Source: Neofusicoccum parvum (lineage: Eukaryota > Ascomycota > Dothideomycetes > Botryosphaeriales > Botryosphaeriaceae). From it: DNA of 64,000 nt. How positions within the stretch are numbered: the first letter of the stretch is position 1; each line of letters begins with the position of its first letter. Under the pieces are notes generated by a model. It searched no databases and had not been told where the DNA came from. It worked only from the letters and a program-made list of their open reading frames with translations. The stretch is from the NCBI GenBank assembly GCA_020912385.1, contig CP087214.1, forward strand, positions 2,108,001-2,172,000. Direction: 5' to 3'. This document shows, piece by piece, positions 11,483 through 22,145 of the stretch. A program made the translations under genes and the position numbers.

Positions 11483-13382
11483 CTACGCCGCAGCAGCCGC
11501 GCTCGAAACATTCTGCCCCCTCAAATACTCCTCCACCTTCGGCCCCTCCATCTTCTCCACCCGCTCATCCACCTTCTTCTCCACCACCGCCTCCTCCTTC
11601 CCCGCACCGCCCACCACCGCGCCCGCCACCTTCTCCACCGCCGCGGCCGCGACGCCCTTGGCCTGCTCGGCGTAGCTCGGCGACGCGGGCTCGGCGTCGG
11701 CGGCCGGCAGCGGCTGCGCCGCGTCCTTGGCGGCCTGGCCGACGGTGCGCGGCTCCATCGACACCGTCTTGTCGCCGTGGCCGTGGTCGTTGACCGCCTC
11801 ATGCGGCGTCCCCGCCGCCAGCTGGTTGTGCGCGTGAGTGCCGCTCTGCTCCGCGAAGCGGGTCTCGGACGTACCGGTTCTTGCCTTCTCGTCTCCGTTG
11901 GGCTGCTCGGGGGCAGCGGCTGGCGCTGCGTCTGCCGTCGTCGACGTCGTCGTGGGGTTCGTCTTGTCGGATTCGGAGGGGGCGGGGGAGGAGCTGCTGG
12001 TTGGGGTGGCGATGACGGCGGCGGGGTCCTCGGCGGGCTGGGTGTAGGTGCCGGTGCTGGTCATGGGGTCGGCCTTCTCGACCAGCGGCGTCAGCCCGGC
12101 GATGGAGCTGGCGTGCATGGCCTTGAGGCTCTTGGTCGCGCTGAGCGTCGCCACCACCTGCCGCCGCGGCTGGCCCGCCTCGGTGCCCACCGCCACGGCC
12201 TGCACCACCCCGTCCGGCGTCTCCTCCCACTTGATCGGCCCCGTGGGGATCGTGTTGGCGCCCTTTTGCATGCTGCCGTTCTGGAACGAGAGCCGCTCGG
12301 CGATCTGCGGCTCGAGGATGGGCATGTCGCCGAACTCGATGTCTAGCTTGCCGCCGTACTTCTTGGGGATGTTTTCGATGTCGATGTACTGCTCTAGCGT
12401 CTCCTTCATGGTCTTGTCGGTGAGGATGAAGATCTTCGAGACGGTGATCGGGTCGAACCAGCGCTTGACCCAACTCCAGACGGTAGGGAAGAAGGAGGGC
12501 GCGCCAATGATCTGAGAGGAGTTAGTAGGTTTCTGAGGTGTGAAATCCAAACACGTACAAATATCCTGTCCAGAGTCTCCGGGTAGTGGGCGGTTGCCAG
12601 GGTGCTGGCATCCTGCATGTGGCCCTTGAGATTCCAAAACTGCTTCAGCCCAACCTTCGAAATATCAACGATGTTATTGCTCTGGGAGATGGGGGTCTCC
12701 GGGTGGCCGCGCTCGGAAATGGCGGAGCACAAGGGCATGACGAAGCGGGTGAGGTTCTCATAGAGGGCGAACAAGCGCAGCATCTTGGTGGGAACCTTGC
12801 TGTTGGGGGTGGCGACGGCCTGCGAGGTCTTGTGGCTGGAGTCATAGGCGGCCATGTTCTTGGAGTTCAGGTGGGCGACCTCGAAGATGTAGACGGGGAT
12901 TCCGCGCTTGTCTCGGCGGCCGGTCCATTGGGGATACTATGACGCAGAGGCGCGGGGTCAGGGCAAGGTGCAGTGTCTACGCGTGCAGAGGCGCTCACTA
13001 ATCTACGCGTCTCCTCGTACTCCTTGACATCGATGGTGTCGTACAGCTCGTCGAGGCTGTTCTCCTTGCGCCAGTCCTCGGTGTCCTTGAACTGCTTGAG
13101 CGCGTCGGGCGGCGAAAACTTGCGGGCTCTCAGATAGCGGCTGGGCGGCGGCGTCAGCGTCAGGGCCACACAATAGCGCGGTCGGTCTCACAGCATCGTC
13201 TCGTCGTCGTGGCTCGCAATCTTCTTGCCGTCCACGCCGGGCGGGCGGTAGTAGCCCGCATCCTTGCACAGGTCCTTGAACTTGTCGAGGGCGGCCTGCT
13301 GGTTCTCGGTCAAGTGGCCCAGGTGCGCGGCGGGGTACTGGTACGAGTCGATGCGCTGGAGCTCAGTCTCTTCCTTCGCCAT
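11483..13382 (-). CDS. Sec14-like CRAL-TRIO lipid-transfer protein
   Basis: Four exons (13382-13192, 13140-12999, 12936-12559, 12511-11483) give about 579 residues. Residues ~25-110 form the CRAL-TRIO N-terminal helical part with the Sec14 phrase LRYLRARKF. The lipid-binding domain follows from about 112 (YPQWTGRRDKRGIPVY) to ~290, with SNNIVDISKVGL and PSFFPTVWSWVKRWFDP. The last ~250 residues are low-complexity Thr/Ser/Ala/Glu, with a coiled segment near the end rich in AAAVEKVAG-type turns. The family exchanges phosphatidylinositol and other lipids between membranes. The extended tail is unusual next to ~300-residue Sec14. The exact paralogue is not resolved. Confidence 0.92.
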
Positions 13383-15139
13383 GGTTGCGGGTGTCGGGGT
13401 GCGCAGCAGCAAGGGCGCGCAGTTCTCGAGGTGATGGCGATCCGAGGGGCCTCCGCGATCCTACATAAGCAGCTCTTCGCGGCGGCTGACGGAAGCTGAA
13501 AATGCCGCCAGCGCTCCGCTGGACGCCGCCGGGCCCGTATGTCATCATCCAGCCCGACCGCCCGCGTGCCGGCTCAGTCGGATCGGCCGAGTCTTTGTCC
13601 GCAGCCTCCTTGCAGCGGCCACATGACAGCGCAGAGCCGCAGCGCAGCGCAGCGCCGAAGTCAAAACGCCAAAGTCCCCAAAGTCCGTCCTTGGCCCATG
13701 TCAGCAGCAGCCCGGCGCCGCGAGCAGGCCGCCGCCGTAAACAGTAAGCAGCCGGTGCCGGCAGCGCGCGCCTGGGGGCCGCGATCGCGCCCGGCCGTCG
13801 CCCGCCGCACCTTCCCCCCGAGCATCGCGCCAGCCGAGCGCCCACCGCCCACCGCCCACGCCTGCCGCCGACCGCCCGCCTTTTCAACACTGCCGCTGCG
13901 GAGCCTCGCCGCCGATCGTCATCCGCTCCACCGCAAACGCGACCTCCTGCAATTCAGCTCGGTGAGCGCCGCTCAGCTCACCCGCGCGCCCACCAACCAC
14001 CGCGCCCACCAGCCAGGCCGCCCGTCTGCAGTTCCTCCATCAATCACGATCGAGAGCCGCCGCACGCTGCTGCACGGCGGTGCCCATGCACGGCACGCGT
14101 TCCCGAGCGCTTGGCGGAGGTTTGCAGCACCGCCCGGAGGTGCGCTGTTCTGACGTTCTCCGACCCCCGGCGTCGCGGGAGGGAGCTGCCCTGTTGCGCC
14201 AGGCCCGTCTCTACGCGAGCGACGCGAGCTGCCGTCAGGCCTCCTGAAACGCCGCCGTGCTGCACACCACCGCGCAAGGCAAACACGGCGATGGACATTG
14301 CTTGGCATGACGACGCACCGAAGTGGAAAGGAGGCGCGCCAGACGGCCACGGGAGCCCGCTGTTGGGCAGCCCGCTGCTGGCGTGGCCGCCATTTCTGCA
14401 AGTCATGGGAAATTCAGCCTGTGGCGCGCCAGCCCTGCGGCGTGTAGCGTTTTTCATCTATCTGCTGCTGCATCGCTCGTGGATGCTCATAATCGCTCGT
14501 GTTTGGTCTTGTCCCGCCGCTCCCGTTGCTTGATTCCGTCCGCCCAATCTTGATCTTCCTTGTCCGCGCATCAACGGGGCTCTTGGCATTCCGCGATATG
14601 TTTCGAATCTATAGCCATTCTCCGCCCCTCGAATCCTGAAAATAGGCGCTCGGCACCAGTGCTCCAGGCCAGAGCGAATCGCAGCAAGGCATTTGCCGAG
14701 CGTTTTGCACCCGTAGGGCCGCCGTATCACGTATGACCCCCGTGCGACCAGCCATAGCGCCGTTTCGTTTGCACCCCATCCCTGCCCCAGACCGTGATAC
14801 CAGCGCGAAAAAGGAGATGTCGAGGTTGAGCAGCTACCAGATACGATGGCTCCGACTCAGAACTGGCATCAGGCCCGCTGTTTCTAGCGAACGCTGCTGC
14901 GTGGGACGCCTCCGCAAGCCTGGTGGCGCTACCGGCAGAGGTACCTTTTTATACGCCTCTGCTCGCCGGCCAAGATGTACCTCTGCTCTTCAGGATACTC
15001 CTCTTGCTCTCACTTTCCCACCATTTTCAGTCTTTTTAGTGCCACGGTCACTCTTTCCCTATCAACTGTCAAGATTGTAGTCCGGAACTGCAATCAGTAA
15101 ACCACACTCTTTTTCGAAAGCCCCATCACATCCGCAACA
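13383..15139. other. Divergent intergenic region before the pectin lyase gene
   Basis: About 1.76 kb, very GC-rich and CGC-repetitive from 13383 to 14400, then more balanced. No frame has family resemblance. The right end holds a TATA-like box and pyrimidine-rich leader for the pectin lyase gene. Confidence 0.55.
14946..14956 (+). promoter_or_regulatory. TATA-like box of the pectin lyase gene
   Basis: TTTTTATACGC lies about 190 bases before the pectin lyase ATG and is followed by CT-rich sequence at about 14996-15060, the usual fungal start-region pattern. Inferred from position and sequence only. Confidence 0.4.
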
Positions 15140-16743
15140 ATGGTCAACATCGCCGCCGTCGCCCGCGCTGCCGCGTTCTTCCTGCCCGCCCTCGTCGCCG
15201 CCCAGAGCGGTGTCGTTGGCAGCGCCACTGGTTTCGCCCAGGGCGTCACTGGTGGTGGTGATGCCGCTGCCGCCGCGCCCTCCGATGTCGCTGAGCTGAT
15301 CTCGTGGCTCGAGGACGAGACCCCCCGCACCATCCTCATCGACAAGGAGTTCAACTTCCTGGAGACCGAGGGCACCAAGACCGCCACCGGCTGCCGTCCC
15401 GACAGCAACACTTGCCCCGACAACGGCGGCCAGGATGCCATCAACGAGGCCAACTGGTGCAGCTCCTCCTACCCCTCCGTCGAGGTCACCTACGACCAGG
15501 CTGCCATGGAGGGCATCAACGTCAAGAGCAACAAGTCTCTTATCGGTGTTGGCGACAAGGGTGTCCTGAGGGGCAAGGGTCTCCGCCTTACTGGCGGCGT
15601 TGAGAACATCATCATCCAGAACATCCACATCACCGAGCTCAACCCCAAGTACATCTGGGGTGGTGATGCCATCACGCTCGCTGGCTCCGACAAGGTCTGG
15701 AGTAAGTATTTCAGAGTTTTGGTTTGGGTCTGCATCAGGCAACACGCTATTCCCGATCGGGTAACTCTATACGAACGTCGAGGCAACCCAGCGGACACCA
15801 GTGTTTCATCCCACTGGTTGTTTCTGCTGCGATCAAAGCTGTTTACGCTGGTTTGACCTCTCGTATTGGGTTGCGCCTGACGGCGTAGCGCGTTTCTCTG
15901 GTGAAGGGTACCCAGTGTTACACATACCCCCCTGAACTCCCCCAGGCCCCCTCAACCTTCTCCGCATACTCTATCTCTTTTTATATGCTTAAAACAATGA
16001 GCTAACGCAAAACAACAGTTGACCACAACAAGTTCTCTCTCGTTGGTCGTCAAATGATCGTTACTGTAAGTAGTGTCTAAGTCGGATGGCAGGGAGTGCA
16101 GGACTCACAATCATCACAGGGTTACGACAAGGCCGGCAAGGTTACCATCTCCAACAACGAGTTCGACGGCCAGACCGAATGGTCCGCGTCTTGCAACGGC
16201 GAGCACTACTGGACCGTTCTCGTCTACGGCGCCGACGACCAGATCACCTTCGCCGGCAACTACATGCACGACACCTCGGGCCGCTCGCCCAAGATCGGCG
16301 GCGCAGATGGCGCTGGTATCACTTTTCACTCAGTCAATAATGTGTTTGAAACGAACAAGGGCCACAACTTCGACATCGGCTCCGGCGCCGAGGTCCTTCT
16401 CGAGGGCAACGTGTTCAACAACTGCAACCAGCCGATCACCGAGAAGTCGGCGTCGGAGGGCGGCACCATCTTCAACACGCCCAGCGGGTCGGAGAGCTCG
16501 TGCTCGTCGGCGCTCGGCCGCGCCTGCCAGGCCAACCAGCTGACCAGCTCCGGCGACTTCGGCACCTACAAGGACACCTCGGTGCTCGAGGGCTTCAACG
16601 GCGCCGCCTCCATCTGGGAGGCCACCACCGCCGCCGAGGCCGCCTCCGCCGTCGTCGCCAACGCCGGCATCGGCAAGATCGGCTCCGGCGCCGCCAGCTC
16701 CGAGGGCGCGAGCAACTCGACTATGAAGTACAGGCGCTTCTAG
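15140..16743 (+). CDS. Secreted pectin lyase, polysaccharide lyase family 1
   Basis: Three exons (15140-15701, 16019-16065, 16120-16743) give about 410 residues. A signal peptide fits residues 1-21, ending LVAA before QSGVVGSATGFA. The parallel beta-helix core shows ANWC, GVGDKGVLRGKGLRL, NPKYIWGGDAITL, IDHNKFSLVGRQ and SGRSPKIGG, the last carrying the likely catalytic Arg. These are pectin lyase rather than calcium-pectate-lyase signatures. The enzyme cleaves methyl-esterified homogalacturonan outside the cell by beta-elimination, helping plant-wall breakdown. The first intron, 317 bases, is several times longer than the other introns in the window. Confidence 0.94.
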
Positions 16744-17100
16744 GCGGGTTGAGAGCGACGAGGGGGAAAAATTTCCGTGGTTTACTTGTATATAATTACG
16801 TTTCTTCTGGGCCGAGAGTGCCTGGTGTATATTTTTGTTCTGCCCGTTTTTTGGCGGCCGCCTCCTTTTAGGAAGGGTGCTGTGGGCGAATGCAAATACT
16901 TTTGAAAGCAATGAGTGGTGCACACGTTATGTGAAAGATTTTCGGTGTGGAGATAGGCGATTATGGGCTTGATTCTAGGGTACGTCTATACGATGTGAAA
17001 CGATCCAGGATACTAATCTGTATATAGTTCTCTGTCTTACCAAGGAGGCTCGCTACGAGGGACTATACTGGTAGTCTGAGTCCGATACCGATAACGACCT
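16744..17100. other. 3' flank of the pectin lyase gene
   Basis: AT-richer trailing sequence with no gene recognised. It leads into the degenerate coding-repeat stretch. Confidence 0.5.
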
Positions 17101-17115
17101 CGATATTTACCTAAG

Positions 17116-17418
17116 ACCGTTAATTCAGCTAACCAAGTCGAAATTCATATTGCCAGCCAAGCCACTCAGAAGGAGGAGGCTATGGCCACTGAAACTACGG
17201 ATTCTGCAACGCAGATCAATGTCGAGGCCGTTGATTCGGCCACCCAGACAGAGTTGGAGATAGTGGCCGTTAATTCGGCTACTCAGATGAAGATGGACGT
17301 GGTAGAGAACACCCTAAGGCTGTTGACTCTCCCCCTTCTACTTCGCCCAAATGGTCGTCGCAAGAACTGTTCTCAACAAGCAGACCTGCATGGGCAGTTG
17401 AAGCATTCGTCCGGATAG
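17116..17418 (+). repeat. Degenerate tandem coding repeat, (D/N)SATQ units
   Basis: The frame is open through 17101-17418 and encodes about five diverged units of 12-14 residues: VNSANQVEIHI, ASQATQKEEAM, TDSATQINVEA, VDSATQTELEIVA, VNSATQMKMDVVE. At DNA level the units share a GTTRATTCGGC-ACTCAG pattern. The frame is closed upstream by stops near 17077 and 17089, and its end lies inside the left arm of a fold-back repeat. It has an ATG at 17182 but no other gene-like context. I read it as the remnant of a repeat-protein gene. Function unknown. Confidence 0.45.
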
Positions 17419-17494
17419 ATTTGTCGTTGACTTCGCAACAATTTTGCGTCCGGACGAATGCTTCAACTGCCCACGCAGATATTCTTGTCGAGAA
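17370..17494. repeat. Fold-back (MITE-like) element, copy A
   Basis: A perfect-looking hairpin: left arm 17370-17415 and right arm 17449-17494 match as inverted repeats at 41 of 46 positions, around a 33-base loop. The inner core of each arm reads TGGGCAGTTGAAGCATTCG followed by TCCGGA. A second copy with the same core and the same 33-base loop lies at about 20204-20328. The internal hairpin without coding capacity suggests a miniature inverted-repeat transposon derivative. No clear target-site duplication could be fixed by eye. Confidence 0.75.
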
Positions 17495-17999
17495 ATGCCG
17501 TTGTGAGCTGTTAGGCATCATGGGTCGAGCCGGTCGGCCAAGAGAGAATGCTCTTTTCTCGATCGCACTGAGCGCGCCTAATGACGTCACCGAGATGTTT
17601 GCTAAAACCTTCGCCAGACTCCCAGCCTTTTCACCATTCAGCCTCAGCGATCGTTCTGCGAGTCTAGTCTTGTCACCATGATTTTCTTCAGTATTTCACA
17701 GCTGGCATGTTCCCGGTGTGAGCTGTACCCACGGGGTCAGCCTGGGTGCAGCCTGATGCCACGCACACCCCTGACGCCATGCACGCCCTCTGGCCTTCTT
17801 GGATTGCACCCGCATGAAGATTGACCAATTGTATTTTCGAGCCCTTTCCATTGGACCCGGTAAGGATCATGAGCTGCTGCGCCATGCAAGTAAGCCTGGG
17901 TCAGCCGAAACTTTTATGTCTGCTGCCTTGCACCCACTCTTCACCACAAACCCTCACCTTCACGCCGAACATTCCACAGCCCATCGACCATACGCAATC

Positions 18000-20026
18000 A
18001 TGTCTTCATATTTCTACCATCCGTACTGCTATCTTGAAAGCGAGCGCGAAATACGGCTTCTCCGGATCCACCACGGCGCCGGCCCCCGATGGAAAGGCTG
18101 GAAGAGACGCGGACCGTCCTTCAGCCTTGTCCATTACTCTCTCGACAAAGCTCCTCCGTACGAAGCCGTGTCATACGCATGGGGTCACACTGCACGCTTT
18201 GAGAAGCTGCCGATGTCAGACGGCAACAATCTCCGCATCACCAAGAGCGTTTCCGAGGCAATTCCATACCTCGTGGACAGATCCGAGACCGGGCTCCTGT
18301 GGCTGGACCAAGTCTACATCGACCAGGACGATCTGGAAGAACGAGGCCACCAAGTCGCGCTTATGAGAGACGTTTACCGTAGCGCTGCTCGAACGCTGAT
18401 CTGGCTTGGTCTGGAAGATCGAGAGACGCGTCTTGCAGTGAGCATCGTTGAAGAGCTATACACACAAGTCCGATCAACAGGTTATGAGCACAAGGGGAAA
18501 GGGCCTACCAGAGAGATTCTAAAGGCTTTTGATTTTGTGTGTAATGCAGATGAGAATGGAAGATTCAGCACGAAGAAGAGGCCTGCCACAGGACGAATAA
18601 TCGACAACTTAATGGCTCGACAGTGGTTTAGTCGAGGTTGGGTTGCGCAAGAGTTGGCGTTGTCTAAGGCACCCGTTGCCTTCATTGGTCGACATGCCCT
18701 CGATTGGGACGCCATCTGGATGTCGGCCATCATGGCCAGCCTGCATTGTTCCCTTCACGACTTCAGCAATATCAATCAGATGCATACACTTAGTCAGATT
18801 CGAAACAAATTCTCCAGCAGCGTTGCGGAAAATGATGACGCCATCCTGGATGCTTTGACTCTATGTCGTATAATTTGGACATGCTCCACATTCCTCGACA
18901 CAACAAACCCTAGAGACTGTATTTTTGCCTATCTTGGATTTGGGGGACTGGAAGACTTTGAGCCAGACTATCTAGCAAGCATCCCGGAAGTATACATGGG
19001 GATCACGCGGTATATTGTTGAGAATGTGGACTTCTTGGATATTTTAAGTGCTTGTCATGGCCTCCAGCAACCGAGAAGTAACGAGTATCATGGGCTCCCA
19101 TCTTGGGTGCCGAACTTCGCTGAAGCATATTGGGCAAAGTCGTTGATACTAGATCATATTCTGTACTGGGATATCGAATGGGACGCTTCGGCTGGCAAGC
19201 AATATAGAGGATCTGACAATGACGATGCGAAAGAGCTTCAGGTCTTCGGGAAAGTCGTCGACTATGTCAAAAGGGTATCTTTCCTTCCATCATGGGACAC
19301 TCAGGATCCACTATCCTACCAAAAGTTTTTCGATATTGGTCAGCAGTGGTTGGGAAGATCTGGATTTTTGAAGCTAGCCATGGGTGCCTATCTATGTGGT
19401 GTTGATTGGTGTCAACCACATTGGCTCGTAATCACGTGTTTTGTTTGCTTTTGCTTATACACGCGTTCTTTCTTTACTTTTTGCCGCACCATACACCTAT
19501 CCCCACACACCTCATTTACCCCATTTATGCGTATTTCCGTAAATCCGATTATTACAAGTATATAGCAGGCCTCAGTAGCAACAATGAGAAAACCAGCGGT
19601 GTATTCTTTCTCGCGCCGTTCGACAATTGGTTTTACCCTTTTCGTTTTGAAGACCTCGTTGCCTTTAACCAAGTCTTTCGAGGCCCAGGGCAACCCATAA
19701 GCGAGGATAAGCTGGTCACTATGGAAGGGGTCCAGCCATTGTGGATCAGGACAAATATGGAAAGTTTACTGCACGAAGTCGCATCTTTTTTCGAAGGTAT
19801 GAATGTTATTGAAACCGCAGAGGGTAAATTTGGCTTCACTCGGAAAGAAACAACACCCGGAGACGCCATCGTCATCCTTCATGGTGCTCTAATTCCGTAC
19901 GTCTTGAGGAAAACGGAGGATGAGTCAAAGTATCAGATCGTTGGAGGCTGCTACATCGAAGGCATCATGGATGGTGAAGCGGTAGACTGGGAAGAAGATA
20001 AAGCGGAGCGGTTTATTCTAGTTTGA
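18000..20026 (+). CDS. HET-domain protein (heterokaryon incompatibility type)
   Basis: The ATG at 18000 starts a long frame with the HET signatures: PPYEAVSYAWG about 50-60 residues in, LLWLDQVYIDQDD about 50 residues later, then RDVYRSAARTLIWLG and ARQWFSRGWVAQELAL. The last ~150 residues lie in another frame (about 19566-20026) and carry the usual C-terminal segment EGKFGFTRKETTPGDAIVILHGALIPYVLR. An intron must lie between about 19390 and 19570. The pyrimidine-rich, AT-rich filler there supports this, but donor and acceptor are not fixed. HET proteins trigger growth arrest or cell death when genetically different hyphae fuse; the partner here is unknown. No stop interrupts either part, so the gene looks intact. 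Fold-back repeats flank it on both sides. Confidence 0.85.
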
Positions 20027-20882
20027 CAGCGTCGTAGGGCGATAATTTAGTAGAGTTTGACGTTCTTCTTTAGCACTCCCACTATTTTATCTACGAGGAA
20101 ACATGATAGACAAATAATTTCCTCTACTAGACTTTTCAGTAGCGTAGTTTCTTATTTTTAACCCCTCTCCCGTGTGTCCCTCTAAGGTCGATCTGGGGAG
20201 TGATATTACACATGTAGACTTTCATAGGGAGTTGGAGTATTCGTCCGGACGCAAATGTGTAGTGGAAGGAATACCGACCGCATCCGGATGGATGCTTCAA
20301 CTGCCCATGTAGTGTGAACTTGTTGCGATACTTCGTGAGCCAAACACGTAATAAAAAACGAAAGGGCGGTAGTATTAAGGATAAGCTTGGTTGACACGGC
20401 GAAATTGCTCGTGAGCTCTATAGGATACGCTGAATACATAACGGGCGGGAGGGAATGAGGAAATAGCAAAACGAGGGTTGTGGAATGAGCAACTCCTTGC
20501 AAGTAGATGCTAGATAACGCACCCCGACTCATATCTTGCCCATGCCGAAGTCTAACTTCTATATTCTTCAAGTCACCACCAAATTTCCCAAGATCCGAAT
20601 TCCAGACGAGCCTACTTGGCTCAATCCATCACACCATCATCTTCACGTACATCTGATCAGGCCTGTACTCCTCTCAAACCCACAGCCCACAACCCATACA
20701 ACTCAACGTAACGCAGTATTGGACTCCTCTACTCCTCATGCTCACAACCCCCAGGTCACAGCTCCCGCCCCCGCTGCTGGTCGCTCCTCCACCACCACCT
20801 CCTCCTCATATCCCTCCCCCTCTCCCACTCCATCTCCCTCCAACTCTGCCTCTCCCTTTCCATACCTGCAGCCATACCCCAT
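20027..20882. other. Intergenic region with fold-back copy B
   Basis: About 850 bases, AT-richer than coding DNA. It holds the second fold-back element (about 20204-20328) and then the 3' flank of the minus-strand RBR-like gene. No other gene recognised. Confidence 0.5.
20204..20328. repeat. Fold-back (MITE-like) element, copy B
   Basis: Inner arms 20223-20249 and 20283-20309 pair as inverted repeats at 21 of 27 positions; five of the six mismatches are transitions. The loop is 33 bases, exactly as in copy A, and matches copy A better in the opposite orientation (both loops then begin CGCAAA). The right arm matches the copy A core at 25 of 27 positions. Weaker similarity, such as CTTGTTG at 20319-20325, extends it to about the copy A length. 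The left arm is more decayed. Confidence 0.65.
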
Positions 20883-22145
20883 CTACCTCTCTATCTCACT
20901 CTCATCATCACTTAGCAGATCCTCCATCCGCATATCTATGTTAAACTCCCTCTCCGTCGCCGCCCGAGCCCTCTCCACCTCCTCAAGCTGCCACGCGAAC
21001 GCCGCAGGAGGCCTCTCCACCTCCTCTGACAGCCTCTCAAAACGCCGCGAGCGGGCCAGAACCACGTTTCCGGAGTCAGACATGCGGAGGATCGGCCGCA
21101 GCGGAGTGCTACCCGGGAAGGTGGGTGCAGCGTCGCGGTTGTCCCGGACGCGTCTCAGGGGGATGGGGCGGAGCGGTGACTGCGCCGGCGAGGGCGCGGG
21201 CGGAGGTGTGCAGGCAGCGCGAGCGGGGGTGCTGTCCTGGACGGGCGGGGCGCGCGCGGCGGCGGCGCGTCGGTTGGCGGGGAAGAGGCGGGTTGGCCGG
21301 ACCCACAGCGGGCGGCTCTCCTCTGCGCGGTGTTGCCTCTGCTGCTGCTCGAAGGTGGGTGGAGCCTGTGCCTCCTCCGGGCGAGCTTCCCGGCCTGCGT
21401 GCTGCTCGTGGTCGATGTCGTGGCGGCAGGTGCAGGCGCCCCATCGCCTTTCGCAGACGTAGCAGAACTCCTGGCCGCAGCGGCACCTGGGGTGGTTGCT
21501 TAGACGTCAGCTATGCCTCGAAAGGGTAATCGGGCCTTGGAAGGAAAGAAGAGGGGGTTTGGGGTGCAAGGAGTGAGCAGATGAAGGATCATGCGGCCAG
21601 AAGCACTCCAGGACACACAACTGGCCTCTCCTGAGCCTCCCTCCCCACCACTCTCCCGCCTCCCGCCTCCCCCAAAACAACAAGCACCGCAGAACCCAGC
21701 AAAAAGGGAACTCACGTGATATGGTGACACCTCGTCTGCAACTCCACCAACGCCCTACAATTCCAACACCTCGCCCTCACCCCCTCCACCCCCTCCTCCG
21801 GACACTCCCCCGCCCCATGCCCCCTCCCCGCATCCCCCTTACACCACACACACGTCTCCGGCCCACACCCGCCACACCTCCCCACGCCCCCCTCCACCTC
21901 CACTGGCCGCACCCGCCGCCCGCACGCGCAGCAGTACGTGCGGCCGGGCCTGTCGCGCTCGAGCTGGCGGGCGCGGAGCACGCCGCGCGCACCAGGGCGG
22001 ATAGGCACGGCGGGCAGAAGGCGTGGCCGCAGCGGAGGGTGGTGCGGGCGTGGGCGGCGAGCGGGTCGCCGCAGGCGGTGCAGGGGCGGGGGGAGGGGGG
22101 AGGCTGGGTGGTGGTGGAGGTGGTGTTGGTGTTGGTGTTGGTCAT
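20883..22145 (-). pseudogene. Degraded RBR (RING-IBR-RING) E3 ligase-like gene
   Basis: Starting at the ATG at 22145, the frame encodes a low-complexity Asn/Thr/Pro leader and the first half of RING1 (CTACGDP, then CGHAFCPPC). It then loses frame near 21990. A second frame continues with RPGRTYCCACGRR, an IBR-like CGGCGPETCVWCKG, and CWNCRALVELQTRCHHI. A GTGAGT intron (about 21713-21487) then leads to a RING2 end (CRCGQEFCYVCERRW) and a long disordered tail ending at 20883. Compared with the RBR gene at 23257, the last RING1 Cys pair and ~40-50 residues before the IBR are missing. Only a 29-base GT-AG stretch, or a 59-base one that deletes RING1 cysteines, would restore frame. The RING2 Cys equivalent to the catalytic one is present. 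It may be a pseudogene or a truncated regulator. Confidence 0.6.

Noticed and set aside
17370..17494. CRISPR-like or transcription terminator reading of the hairpin
   Set aside because: Only one inverted pair per copy with no spacers, in a eukaryotic genome; arms of 46 bases exceed terminator needs.
20536..21462. 308-codon plus-strand frame
   Set aside because: Antisense to the Pro/Arg-rich tail of the degraded RBR gene; low complexity.
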